From: Hygrophila difformis
Taxonomy: Eukaryota > Streptophyta > Magnoliopsida > Lamiales > Acanthaceae
Length of the DNA stretch: 64,000 nt
Direction: 5' to 3'
NCBI GenBank assembly: GCA_030278955.1
Contig: JAOANR010000001.1
Coordinates: 39,272,890-39,336,889 of the forward strand
Part shown: positions 46,755-57,845 of the stretch, in pieces
Layout of the letters: each line of letters opens with the position of its first letter
How positions within the stretch are numbered: position 1 is the stretch's first letter
Made by a program: the position numbers and the translations under genes
The notes under the pieces: generated by a model
Databases searched by the model: none
What the model was told of the DNA's origin: nothing
The model's input: only the letters and a program-made list of their open reading frames with translations

Positions 46755-47004
46755 TCAACCACTACTTTTTCCACTGCTTCACAGATCCTTTCAACTTTTG
46801 CTTCAGAAAGTCCTTTGATTCTGGTTAACTCTGAAAATTATAGAGAAACTAATGTTTGAGCTGATGCAACTTGAAAAACATAATTTAGAGAATTAGTGAT
46901 CCCAATCTTCACCTTCTTTGTATGCATCATTAACCCGTTGAATGTGTGGCTTCCAGCATCCTGCAGCTTCTTCACATCTCCAGCATTGATTCCATGTGCA
47001 GTCA
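46755..47004 (-). pseudogene. DMC1: Captured fragment of the meiotic recombinase gene DMC1 (two exons)
   Basis: Exon A (46913-47004) translates as [17 protein letters not shown] then NGLMMHTKK, matching the N-terminal helix-hairpin-helix region of plant DMC1. It ends at a GT donor. Exon B (about 46755-46828) follows a TTTTCAG acceptor and gives IKGLSEAKVERICEAVEKVV, the next stretch of the same protein. The intron is kept, so genomic DNA was captured, not mRNA. The ATPase core and strand-exchange parts are not visible, so the fragment cannot act as a recombinase. GLMMHTKK favours DMC1 over RAD51. Confidence 0.8.
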
Positions 47005-50000
47005 CTGACGAGATGATATACCATAGCATTCAGGAATAAGAGAAGGCATACACATACCAAATCATTTAACAATACAGAACTTCAGCTAGGAGATTCACAT
47101 TTATTGCAATTTACTTCAAACATCAATCCTAGAAAGGCATCTTGACATTTTCCTAACATATATAAATTTAACTTCAACAATAATATGTACAAATAAATAG
47201 AGTAAACCAAAAGCACGGAGATAGTGACATACTGACATGTTTGGCTGATCATTAAACCAAGAAATGATTATGATTTATTTACACGCATGACTATCTGAAA
47301 TTTTAAGAATATGATAAAGCATCTCTCAAAAGTGAAGTGGTTGGCAATAAACCACAATGCAATCAAGGGAGAAAAAAGAAATAGGGTAAAATGCTTACCG
47401 TCCTGAAATTCTGCTTGATTAAAGTATAGCCACTGAAATCTTCCTAGTTACATCCTGCCCCCTTGTCACTTCAATGCCATAGGGAACCCCGCCCTTCATT
47501 TCACTAAGCTAACATTTCGAAATTGCAAAGCCCGTATAGGTTTCAAGTTTCATCTTTTATATTCTTATCAGGATTGGGCCAACGCATCGAAAGTAAAACA
47601 ACCACCTTAAATGCAAGAGCAGGATCGGAAGCAAAGACAAGTGGAAAAAATGTGCTCATTTATTCAAAGAATGAAAGACGTTAGTAATATGAAAGTGAGA
47701 GTGTGGAATACTGGATGAGTTAATAAAAAAGTTATGATAAAAGGTGTTACAAGCAAACAAAAAAGGTATTCCAGAAATCAACTGTCGATTTATAAATCCA
47801 GAAGTTGAAGTGGCAAACACAATGGATGAAAAAATGTCTGATTCGCAGTGAGAATTCAGAAAATGAAAAGAAAAAGGAAGCAAAAGGGAAGGGAAAGAGC
47901 TTTAGCTATTTATATGGCCAAAAAATAAATAAAGTACCAAAATAAAGAGGATCAATGAGAGTTGGTTATTTACCTGTGGGAAAAAAATAGCAGAACTCAA
48001 AGTGGTAGACAAGAAATGAATCAAGAAAGCTATGATGAAATCTCCCATGGAAGCCCATATCTGCAAAAAAAAAAAAATAAAAAAAAATCAAGAAATAGAG
48101 TATACAGAAAAATGAATATGCATGGCATTAAATTTTTTGCAATAAGATTTAAATGTATGACACTGGCATTATCAAAACTTCTAAACAAAAATAAAAATAA
48201 ACAAATTCATAAATTTGCAGTAAAGAAAACAAATACTACAATCTTTGCAAAGACATAGGAAAACATGATTAAATGTATGACAACAGCATTATCAAACTTC
48301 TAAACACAAAAAAACATGAAAAAAAAAACTGATAACTTTGCATTGAACAAAACAAACAACCAATCTTTGCAAAGCCATCAGAAAATAGGAAGTTACCTGC
48401 CCTAGGTCTAATCCCCAAATCCAAACATTCCACAGATATGAAGAGCACAAAATGCTTACCCAAGATATCTAAGCAAAGCTAAGCAAAGCCGGGACACCGT
48501 ATTCAAAAACAAGATAGAATGCCAAGCATGAAGAATCACCAGCAAGCAGAGATGAGAAGAAAAAAAAATTAAAATAAAAATTAACTTTTCACAAACAAGA
48601 CAGAGAAATTAAGGTTCATATGAAATTTCCAAGGCTGAAACATTCATTCAGGGTAAAATGAATCATTGAGGGTTGAAATATGACAAGTCATGGCAGCAAA
48701 CATGCTTTCATTACTATTTATCTATAAGCACTATGTCTGATCAGTTATCGTAGGAGTAATTTGCAAGACATACACAAAAAAATACTTGCTTAATTCTGAC
48801 TCTTTTAACCACATTCACGGTGAAAAACAATATGGAATTCAACTTTTGGCGGGGGAAGGGGTGTATTTTATTTAGCTAAGGAAATCAGTATCTTGTTCTG
48901 CTGAGTGATAAACTTCCAATCATCAAGCAATCGCTTCTTCAAATTTGGATCTTGACAAAGTTTTCTGGCGGGGGAACAACGTAATGAAGTAAAGACCAGA
49001 AAGTGGGCCATGAACAAAAAAATCAAGTTTTAGCAAGTTTTCTATTTGACAACACATCAAAATTTCAATGATAAACGTGTCAGAAACTCAACACAGGCTA
49101 TGAATGTAAATAAAGGAACAACAAAATCATCACTTCTTTGTAGTGTATATTCAAGGAAAAATGATCAGTCTCCAATAGTAGAAATTAACATTACACGGTA
49201 GTCATTTCTTAGCCTTCTCTTACATTACATCGAGCGATGATGGCAAGCACATAGTGATAATATGTGCAATTTGAAGGCACGGCCAAATACCATTTCTAAT
49301 ATTGAGAACATACAACATATAGCCTTTAAGGGGTTGTTTACAAAATTTGGATTATTAAGTGGATGAATCTGAATATTTGAAGTGTTAAACCTAAAGAGTA
49401 TGAAATTGCTGGTTATAATCATCTTTAAATTTTGAAGCATATGATAAAGTTATTTTTAATCCAATAGCAATATCTATAAATTTAATTCCTTAATTAAGTT
49501 TGCAATAATCTAACTGGCTTAATGACTGAGTGCTTAATTCATTAATAATATTAAATAATAAGTGTGTTATCAAAAACATGCCTCAAGTGTCAAAAATTAA
49601 GTTTGACACAACAATGGGCAAACAAATTGTGCAGTAGCAGAATATTATACTTGAATAAAAAGACAATGAAGCTGGAAGAAACACAAGCATGAGAGTGTTT
49701 GCACATAATTGTTCATTTGGCCAATGATATAACCATGAATTCATGAAACCAAACTTGGAATAGGATGATAAATTATAACAAACCTCAATAGTTGAATCAG
49801 CCTTCCGCTGTTTTCCCTTTGTAGATGCAATACATGAAGATAAATTACATAATGTCAAAAGTATCGAATAAGCAAAGAGCTTTGGCATTCAATCCAGAGA
49901 ATGACTACACTTAATACTACACATTATTAAGTATTACAGCATATGGAGATGAGAATAAAAAAAATCACTAAACAATGTAGAGCTACCCACCGGCAAGGAA

Positions 50001-51120
50001 TGGGCGGTGAGATGCGCAATGTGGAGTGAGGGACGAAAGAGAAGGGCGGCAAGGTGGTCATTAGCCATAGCCCACAGCAAAGTAAAAAAATAAATAAATA
50101 ATCCATCAAAATCACGATCAAATTCAACAAACTATACAACACAATCTAACACTTAAAGTTGTATAAATTAAATTATAATCAAAATTAGGGTAAAACATGG
50201 AAAGAAGGATAAGAACGAGAAAGAGCTTGGGGGAAATAACGATGATGAAAAGAGAGATTGATGGACCGAGTAAGCAAGATGGAAAGAGGAGGAAGGGACC
50301 ACGAGGACCTTGCCGTGGATGCCGCGCGATCTGTGCTAAATTGAAGGCGACGACGAGTTTCAAAGGGAGCAACGGCGACACGTGACTGCGGCAGCGGCGT
50401 TTGGGTGAGGCTGGCAATAGAGATGGGGACCCGCAAAGACGGAGTAATGAGCAAAACCTTGTAAATTTAGGGTTCAGGGTTGAAAGGAGAACGTACGCAT
50501 AGGGCGATGGAGGAGGAGGGTTAGGAAAAATCTAAATGGGGGGAAATAGGTAGAAGGAAGACGCATCAGGAAAGCAAAAATGAGAAAAAATGAGAAAAAT
50601 TAGAGTGCAAGGGCAAAATTGGGGCAGGAAGCTTGCCAGATTAACCTAAATCTAGTGAAGGCAAAGGTCGCAGAGTGGAGGCCGGAGTGTGGGCACAGAG
50701 CAGACGGAGGAACAGACACAAGGAATGCGTGGATATACAGAGACGGGATGCGGAGGAAGTGCGGCGCCCCTACGGCGAGCAGGGATGCGAGAACGGCCAT
50801 TTGCAGGTGCAAAATGCAAAAAATCTTCAAGCAACAGAGTGATAAGGGCTGGGCGGCGGTGGACTGGGCTGGGCAAGGGTCGCAACAACCAGGAATCCGA
50901 CAGGTAATATGGAAAAGGGTTGTTTCAGTTGAGGCGGGCGGTGAAGGCGGTGAAGAGAACTTGAAGTTAGGCACTGTACTACTGTCTTGGAGAAGAGCAA
51001 AATGAGGAATTGAGGAGAAGGAGGAGAAGGAGAAACTGAGGAGCAAAATGATAGGAAGAAAGGGAATGAGCGAAGAAAAGCAATGAGAATGGCAATTGAG
51101 GAATTTCACATTGAAAGGTA
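47005..51120. other. Helitron interior, no confident genes
   Basis: AT-rich with many A runs and short chance frames. Minus-strand sequence near 47390-47520 has a short open stretch ending at a GTAAGC donor-like site (47395-47400), and 49790-49830 another short one (STKGKQRKADSTIE); they may be exon fragments but I cannot identify them. GC-richer 50200-51010 has overlapping frames on both strands with no known motifs. Confidence 0.4.
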
Positions 51121-51232
51121 CTGTTCATAAGATTTCACATTTATATATACTAGATATATATTTTTAATGAACGGATTGATTTCCCAGCCTTTTTGAGGCC
51201 TAAAATTAACATTCGAGGTATGTGTCGACTTA

Positions 51233-51400
51233 GAGGGTGTTTGGATAAGCTGCAGGAAAATGGATTATCTGCTTATTGCGTTTTCAAAACGTAAATAATC
51301 AGTTTAACCGCTAAAAAAAGGTGCTGCAAACCTGATTATTTGCGTTTTGAAAACGCAATAATCAAATAATCTATTTTATATCACTAATCCAAACACCCTC
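51233..51400. mobile_element. Tourist-like (PIF/Harbinger) MITE
   Basis: 168 bp with inverted ends GAGGGTGTTTGGAT...ATCCAAACACCCTC and a 3-bp TTA target duplication (51230-51232, 51401-51403). The inner part also forms a hairpin (TTATTGCGTTTTCAAAACG with CGTTTTGAAAACGCAATAA). No coding sequence. Confidence 0.9.
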
Positions 51401-51524
51401 TTAATGGGTTGATCTTTCCTAGTTAAAAGGGTGTTCTACATTCATAAGGTTTGAATCCAATACTTAAGTAACTTGAGCTCCATGATCATTCAAGCTAATT
51501 GTTGTAGTATTTTTGTTCTAATTG

Positions 51525-51612
51525 TTTTTTTGGCGTGTACCCAGTATCCTCAAATCACATTGTGTCCAAGACTAATTCTTCGAAGATTTGGTGGGTATTG
51601 AAGGGTTGCCTC
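51525..51612 (-). mobile_element. 5'-truncated SINE with target duplication
   Basis: Matches the 3' half of the SINE at 7432-7612 and is flanked by ATTTTTGTTCTAATTG (51509-51524) and ATTTTTGTTCTATTTG (51613-51628), one mismatch. The T run on the left is its tail. Confidence 0.75.
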
Positions 51613-51628
51613 ATTTTTGTTCTATTTG

Positions 51629-52102
51629 TTGATTATACTAAAAAATAATTTTAAAAAATAATCCTTACTTCTATCCCGGCTCATTTAGTTTGGGTAAAAT
51701 ATTAGTACTATATTTTAAACGGAGGTAGATAACATTTTAGATATAGGTAAATTAGGGATCTAGTTAGTTTAAATTTTACTATTATTTTATGTAATGTGAT
51801 GTGATGGTTATAAATTTTAATATGATAATAGTAATGAGTTTTAATTTATTATTATTTATTTATTAATGAAACGTGACAGTAGTAAATTTAAATTTAATAA
51901 TAATTTTGAGATTAAAGTTTATTTTTATGAAGTAAAGAAAAAGAAGAAGAAGAAGAAAGGAGCATAAATATATGAGACATCTAGAAAGGAATAGGAGTCT
52001 AATAATGATATAGGACGCATATTAATTAAGCAATAACAAAAGTTATAAATAATTAATGATTTAGCAGTTAATATTCCAACATTTAAACTTAAACTATTAT
52101 GA
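51629..52102. other. AT-rich non-coding DNA
   Basis: No recognised gene or element. Confidence 0.4.
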
Positions 52103-52307
52103 ACCAAACGCAGCCTTGAGTGGTATGGGACTCTGCAATTTAAGCATGTGTCTCGGATTCGAATTTTTGTGTATGTAGAATGGTGGATGATATTGTATAT
52201 AGTAAATTATTAGACAGGTTGAACTGTCGAAGGCTTAGACTAGGATTATCAATGACCTTCCCACCCCAACCCAACCGCCACATCATCATTAACTTTAAAA
52301 AAAAAAA
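52103..52307 (+). mobile_element. Diverged tRNA-derived SINE
   Basis: The 5' half (ACCAAACGCAGCCTTGAGTGGT, then GGATTCGAAT) matches the head of the SINE at 7432-7612 with A- and B-box-like parts; it ends in an A run at 52297-52307. The 3' half differs, so the boundaries are approximate. Confidence 0.55.
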
Positions 52308-53842
52308 GAAAAATGGTGGGTGGTTGCATGTAATGGGTCGACCATTTCATATTTGAGACCAAGTGGTCTCTTTATATTGGGCTAATTGGATGGTGACACT
52401 TGCCACTATCCCATTGGTTAATTTGATTTTTTTTAAATTTATCTAATAAAATAATTATATCTTTTATATAAATAAATAAATATAATTTTAAAATATACCA
52501 AATTTTATACTTTTTCGTTCTCTACGAATAGAGATCATTTTTTGATATATTTTTATGAAATATATAATATATCAATTTTGATATATTTAACACATTTTAT
52601 AATTTATATAAAATAAAAATAAATAAATAATATATAAAAATTTTAGATTTTTATTCTTTATAAATAAGATACAATATTTTATATTTTTGATACATTAATT
52701 TTTTAATATTTCAACAAAATTTATTGTTGTAAATATTAAAATAATTATATTGGTTGGATGGTTGGGTGGTTATTGATAAAATATGTAAAATCGAAATGGT
52801 TGGGTTGGGATGAATATTGATGATGTGGAAGGGAGAGAGAGAAATTAATAAAATAATGAGATGGTTGGATGGTTGGATGGTTGGGGTGGTCATGGATAAA
52901 GATAGCCTTAGAGCATCTGAAAAGGGCGGTCCAAGTCATCATTTTGTAATTAAAAAATTAAAAAACAAAATAATAAATTGAGAACGGTTCTCTGCATAGT
53001 ATTTCTGGGAACTTCATCATTTTCTACGTTAGTAGTAATTAATTTTACAGATATTAATTTATCAACAAAATATATAATTTTTAACTATAGCTTTTTCTTG
53101 TTAAATTTTATTCTCTATAAAATTAGACTGATACTGAACATATTTTGATAAGTTTATAATGGTATCAATTGTATTAAATTTAAATATGCAGCGGGAGTGA
53201 GAAATTTGAGGACGATAAAATTGAGGTGTATTCTAGAATACGTTCTGAAATTGACGTGGCAAGAGAAAGAGCATTGAGAACTCATTTTCTAGGTTCTCAA
53301 TTTTGATAAGTTTAAAATGTTATTAAATGTCTTAGAGCCTTGGTGTTGGCAACAGCCTGCAGTTTGGCTTAGGCACCGCTCCCTATATTACACATACTTC
53401 TCTGCCTTTGTGCAGTAGGCAGTAGGGGCCTCTTCAACCCAATTATACAGATTAATTACAGGTTTCAATCACTATGACTCTACAAACAAACGTGTCAAAA
53501 GATTTCTAGTTTTAATCAAAACAAACGTGTATTGGGACCATTTAGGTTTGATTGATGGGCTTCAAAGAGTAATTGAGCTGAATTGCTGGGATTAATGAGT
53601 TTCAAAGATTAATTTTTTTTTTTTATGAGGTTTCAAAGAATAATTGAGCTCAATTGTTTGGTGTTCATGAAATTGTAAATTATATTATTGTTTATTGAGT
53701 TTTTTAGGGTCAATGACCCATCTAATTTTCTTTGTAATTATAAAAGTCCCATCCTCATTATTTTGTAGTCAAAACCCTCCCAAATTAAAATTTGACTTTG
53801 CAAATAGGACTCTCTTAATTTCACTAATCCAATTAACCATTA
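52308..53842. other. AT-rich intergenic DNA
   Basis: No gene recognised. Contains a short GGTTGGAT repeat cluster (52864-52890) and long AT-rich runs. Confidence 0.45.
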
Positions 53843-53857
53843 AATACAATGGGATTA

Positions 53858-54016
53858 GACTACTTCATTAGGGGCCCCTTGGGTTGATAGTATTCAACAT
53901 TTTACTACGCACCCTGACTTTATGTCTGATGTCTTGAATAGTAACCGCATTGGTCTGTTCCATACTTTGCAACTTATGCAATAAATGGCTTCGGCCCACC
54001 CTTTTTACCGAAAAAA
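53858..54016 (+). mobile_element. 5'-truncated LINE 3' end with 15-bp target duplication
   Basis: Flanked by AATACAATGGGATTA at 53843-53857 and 54017-54031. The inserted 159 bp end ...GGCTTCGGCCCACCCTTTTTACCG plus an A run, a common form of plant LINE 3' end. No coding sequence remains. Confidence 0.8.
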
Positions 54017-54031
54017 AATACAATGGGATTA

Positions 54032-54299
54032 ATTCAAACAGTGGAACAACACCGGAGAAAGAGAAGAAGAAAGAAGAGAGGAAGAAGACCGAAGAAAGAA
54101 GATAGAAAGACGAAGACATCGAGAAGAAGACACCGATTGGCATTTACCCCAATCTTTTAACAAAGTAAACATTTCAAAAACAAAAAGAGGTGGAGAAGGA
54201 GAGTGTGGTAGAGGGAGATTAAGGCAAGAGAGAGAGAGATAAAAAAGAGTCCAAAGTTGGAATGGAGCATTTCGACCACATTGTACCCCACAAAGATTT
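54032..54299. other. Short purine-rich non-coding stretch
   Basis: AGAAGA-type repeats at about 54058-54126; no gene. It ends at the copia target site GAAGC (54300-54304). Confidence 0.4.
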
Positions 54300-54304
54300 G
54301 AAGC

Positions 54305-55005
54305 TGTTGGAGTGGCCCTTTCTAATCCTACCCAAACTATTGTGCAGCCCACACTCCTCGGCCCATGATGAATAAACCAGAGACCCATCCCTAACCCTAG
54401 GTTTTCTATCTCTGCCTATAAGTAGTCTACTGTTCATCAGATTAGTGTTCAAGCAAGCAGCGCCTCTCTCTCTCGGTTCTTCCAGATTCATATTCTCTCT
54501 CTGTGTTCGACTCTCTAGATAGTTCTGTCTTTAATCCGTTCATCCTCCCTTAGGATTGAGTGATATTGAGAGTTGTGTGCCCGTGTTGTTGTAGGAATCT
54601 TAGAGTTATTGCAGGTTGTTGGACATAGGTTGTTCAACAGGGCTACGGGTTTGGTTTGGGATTGAGAAATAGAGAGTATAGCTAAGTGAGGAAATAGAGG
54701 GTGTGTTGGCTATCGTTGTTTGGATATTGGGTGGATTGGAGCAGTCATCTTCTTCCCCCCTTTTGTCCAGTCGGTTGCTCTTGGTTTGGGTACCATATTT
54801 GGGCATTCTGAGCCCTACAATTACTAACTGTTTGATTGTCTATTATTGCTCTATTTTTGCGCGTGTTTACAGATTTAGAACATTAGATCGGACGTCACGC
54901 AAGGAGCTTGAAGATTGTTGTTGCTGACAAAGGAAGCAGACTGGTTTCCTTGCTGCCGCCACTGTGCTGTTTTGTTTGATAAAGGAAGGCTTCATTTGTA
55001 TAACA
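54305..55005 (+). repeat. 5' LTR of the copia element
   Basis: TGTTGGAGTGG ... GTATAACA, 701 bp. Immediately followed by the primer-binding site. Frames inside it are not genes. Confidence 0.92.
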
Positions 55006-55006
55006 G

Positions 55007-55018
55007 TGGTATCAGAGC
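55007..55018 (+). other. Copia primer-binding site (initiator-Met tRNA)
   Basis: TGGTATCAGAGC one base after the LTR end, complementary to the 3' end of initiator tRNA-Met. Confidence 0.85.
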
Positions 55019-55256
55019 TCCAAGGTAGGTACCTGGGTTGTTCAATGCTCTTAGGCTCTGGTAAATTGGCTTAATCCCTCTATTTATGTTTCTGTCAAAG
55101 TTTTGGTGTATTTGCTTGCTTGGATCTGTAGTTATCCAGGTTATTTTGTGATTGAAATTGCTTGTTTTGAATGTGTTTGATTTTGTGAGCAGTTGGTAGA
55201 AATCTATTAGTTTTTAAATTGATTGAAAACCCTATTTTTTTTAATTAAAACCAACA

Positions 55257-56050
55257 ATGGCAAGTTCATCATATAGTGTTGCTTCATTTAATGGAAAAAA
55301 ATGATTTTTGCTTGTGGAAAGTTAAAATGAAATGTGTTCTAGTTCAACAGAACGTTTCAAAAGCCATTGATGAATCCTATGAACAAACTGACATGGATGC
55401 TAAAAAAAAGAAATGGATGAAATCGCCATGTCTTCTATAATGTTGAGTTTTCATATTATGAAGGCAGGTGATTGCAAAACTGCTAAACGAATCTGGGATA
55501 AGTTGAATGTGCTTCATACTGAATCTTCTCTGCCATCGAGGATGTTTTTATTTGAAAAGTTCTTTAGATTTAAACTTGATGTATCTAAAGACTTAGATGA
55601 AGGATTGGATGCATTTAATAAACTAGTACAAGACATAAAAGCTATTGGTAATCATCACATAGATGATTATGAGCCTATTGTTTTATTAAATGCCATTCCT
55701 GATTCATTTTCTGATGTGAAGTCTGCTATTAAATATGGTAGAGACGAATTAACCCTAGACATTGTTATTAGGAGCTTAAAAAGCAAAGAATTGGATATGA
55801 GACAGCATGATAAAACATCAAAAAATAATTCATATAGGGTTTTATTCACTAGAGGAAGATCCACTAAAAGATATAATCATAAAAATCAAAATGAGAGAGG
55901 CCATAGTAGTTTTTCCCATAGAAGTCAGTCTAGACCACACCATAGGTCTAATTCTAAAAGGAGAAATGAATCAAATGATAAAAGATGTTATAACTGTGGA
56001 AAAATTGGCCATTTAATTAAAAAATTGTAGGCTGCCCAAGAAAAACTTGA
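55257..56050 (+). pseudogene. Copia gag (UBN2 type), frameshifted
   Basis: Starts with ATG at 55257 (MASSSYSVASFNGK). Frameshifts occur in A runs at about 55297-55303 and 55402-55410, after which the frame is open from 55413 to 56030 (KRIWDKLNVLHTES, NAIPDSFSDVKSAI, LKSKELDM). The zinc knuckle CYNCGKIGHLIKK is present, but the frame is lost just before its last cysteine (near 56025). Confidence 0.88.
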
Positions 56051-56199
56051 ATAATAATAATCAAAATGCCAATAAAACTGAATGAAGTGATAAAACTGAG
56101 GTGAATAATGTGACTGAAAATGAAAAACCTGATGAATTTTATATGGTGCATGATTTAAACTGTTTTCTGATGTGAATGCAGTTAAATGTGTTAATGAAT

Positions 56200-57845
56200 A
56201 TGGTTGGTTACTTGATTCAGGCTGTACATTTCATATGTCACCTCATCGGAATTGTCTGATACATATAAAGAAGTCAATAATTATGTTTTAACTGCAAATT
56301 ATAACAGATGTACTAATATTGGCATAGGAAGAATTATTTTAAATCTGGAAAATGGTGTTAAACTGTGTTTGGATGAAATTAAGCATGTTGCTGAGTTAAC
56401 TTACAATTTAATGTCAGTTTCAGCATTTGAAAAGAAAGGTTTTATGGGAAAATGGGGCAATGGGGTAATGAAAATTTTAAAGGGATCATTGGTTATTTAA
56501 GGCTATCTTGAAACATAATTTATATGTTTGCACAACCTTAAAATCTGAAACCCATGCCTTGTCCATTGAATCTGAAGAAGTTTCTGAAATTAAAACTGAT
56601 GTGAATGTCAAAAATTTATGTTGTGGCATAGTAGACTTAGGCACATGAGTAACAAGGGAATAAAAATCTTAAAGGATTCAGGTGCCTTTAAAATGATTGT
56701 GTTTCTGAAATTGATATTGTGAAGGATGTTTGGCAGGTAAACATCATAAGGTTTCTTTTCAAAATTCTGGAAGTTTTGAGATTAAATCTTCTAGAATCTC
56801 GGAGTTTGCATGCGGATGTGTGGGGTCCTTCTAGCACCCCTACACAAGGTGGTAAAAGGTATTTCTTATCAATCATGTATGATTTTCTAGGAAAGTGTGG
56901 GTTTTTCTGATGGAAACACAAATCTGAAGTGTTTGAAAAATTTAAAAACTGAAAAACCATGATTGAAAATCACACTAATATGAAAATTGGTACATTGAGA
57001 ACTGATAACGGCCTTGAATTTTGCAACCACCTGTTTAATGAATTATGTGAACAATCTGGAATCATTGGACATAAAACAGTTCCATATTCACCACAACAAA
57101 ATGGAGTTATTAAAATAATGAATAGGACAATCTTAGAGAAAGTTAGGTGTCTTTTAGCACCATCAGGTCTTTCTAAGAAATTTTAGGGTGAGGCTTTGAT
57201 GACAACTGTTAATTAATTAATAAATCACCAAATGTGCCTCTTAAAGGTAAGTGTCCTGATTATGTGTTCTTTCAAAAGCCTGTGAGTTATGATCATTTGA
57301 AAGTGTTTGGTTGTGCTGCTTATGTTTTGACAAACACTGATAAATTAGAACCTAGGACTAAGAAATGCATTTTCTTAGGTTATCCTAGAGCTACTAAAGG
57401 CTATAGGTTGTGGGATAGAAGTGTTCCAGGTTTTAAATTGATAATTAGCAGAGATGTTGTGTTTAATGAATTTGAATTTCCTTTTAAAAATTCTGAGTCT
57501 GAATCTGGGGTGTTAGAAATTGAGGTGGAGCAATCTGAAAATAATGGAAATGAATCTGAACATCCTGTTGGTGATAACTTGCCTGAATTTGAATCTGAAT
57601 CTGTGACTTTGTCTGCTGCCAGTAATCTGCCTGTTCATTTTAATGATGATGATTCGGAAATTAATCAACATATACCTCAAAATGATGACATTGAACTAGG
57701 TGGAGCTGAACAAATTAATGAGCAGATTAATGAACCTGAAAATAACTTGAATGATTATTTGCTTGCAAGGGATAGAAGAACAGTAAGACCACCTGTTAGG
57801 TTCTCAGATTCAGATTTTAGCTGCTTATGTTATGCACGTTACTGA
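56200..57845 (+). pseudogene. Copia protease and integrase, broken
   Basis: Protease: LDSGCTFHMS at 56211-56240. Pre-integrase region: LWHSRL and HMSNKG near 56622-56655. Integrase: HADVWGPSSTP (first catalytic D, near 56810), TDNGLEF (second D, near 57003) and PYSPQQNGV followed by IKIMNRT (near 57090-57130), where the catalytic glutamate of the usual AER motif is replaced by lysine. The C-terminal part (FGCAAYV, KCIFLGY, RDVVFNE) is open in 57234-57845. Several stops and frameshifts separate the blocks. Confidence 0.88.

Larger units (their letters stand above)
44447..46919. repeat. 1.24-kb tandem duplication across the older LTR and the Helitron end
   Basis: Copy 1 is 44447-45680 and copy 2 is 45690-46919, both starting GCTTGGCATCCCCTATTTAT and ending TCACCTTCTTT, separated by CCAACTAAT. 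They differ by a few substitutions and small indels in homopolymers, so the duplication is fairly recent. It contains the TATA-like box, the Helitron 3' end and DMC1 exon B, each therefore present twice. Confidence 0.9.
46536..51154 (-). mobile_element. Probable Helitron (non-autonomous) carrying gene fragments
   Basis: On the minus strand the right end reads A|TCTAGTATATATAAATGTG, a typical TC start, and the left end has a GC-rich hairpin (GGCGCG..GCGCGCC) about 11 nt before CTAG|T at 46536-46539, the Helitron CTRR end. The tandem duplication gives a second end at 45297, so the element may run 45297-51154. There are no terminal inverted repeats or target duplications, as expected. No Rep/helicase gene is seen, so it is non-autonomous. 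It carries two DMC1 exons and ~4 kb that I cannot assign. Confidence 0.65.

Noticed and set aside
50600..51109. 169-codon minus frame and 128-codon plus frame near the Helitron 5' end
   Set aside because: They overlap each other, are low-complexity and match nothing I recognise; kept as unassigned interior.
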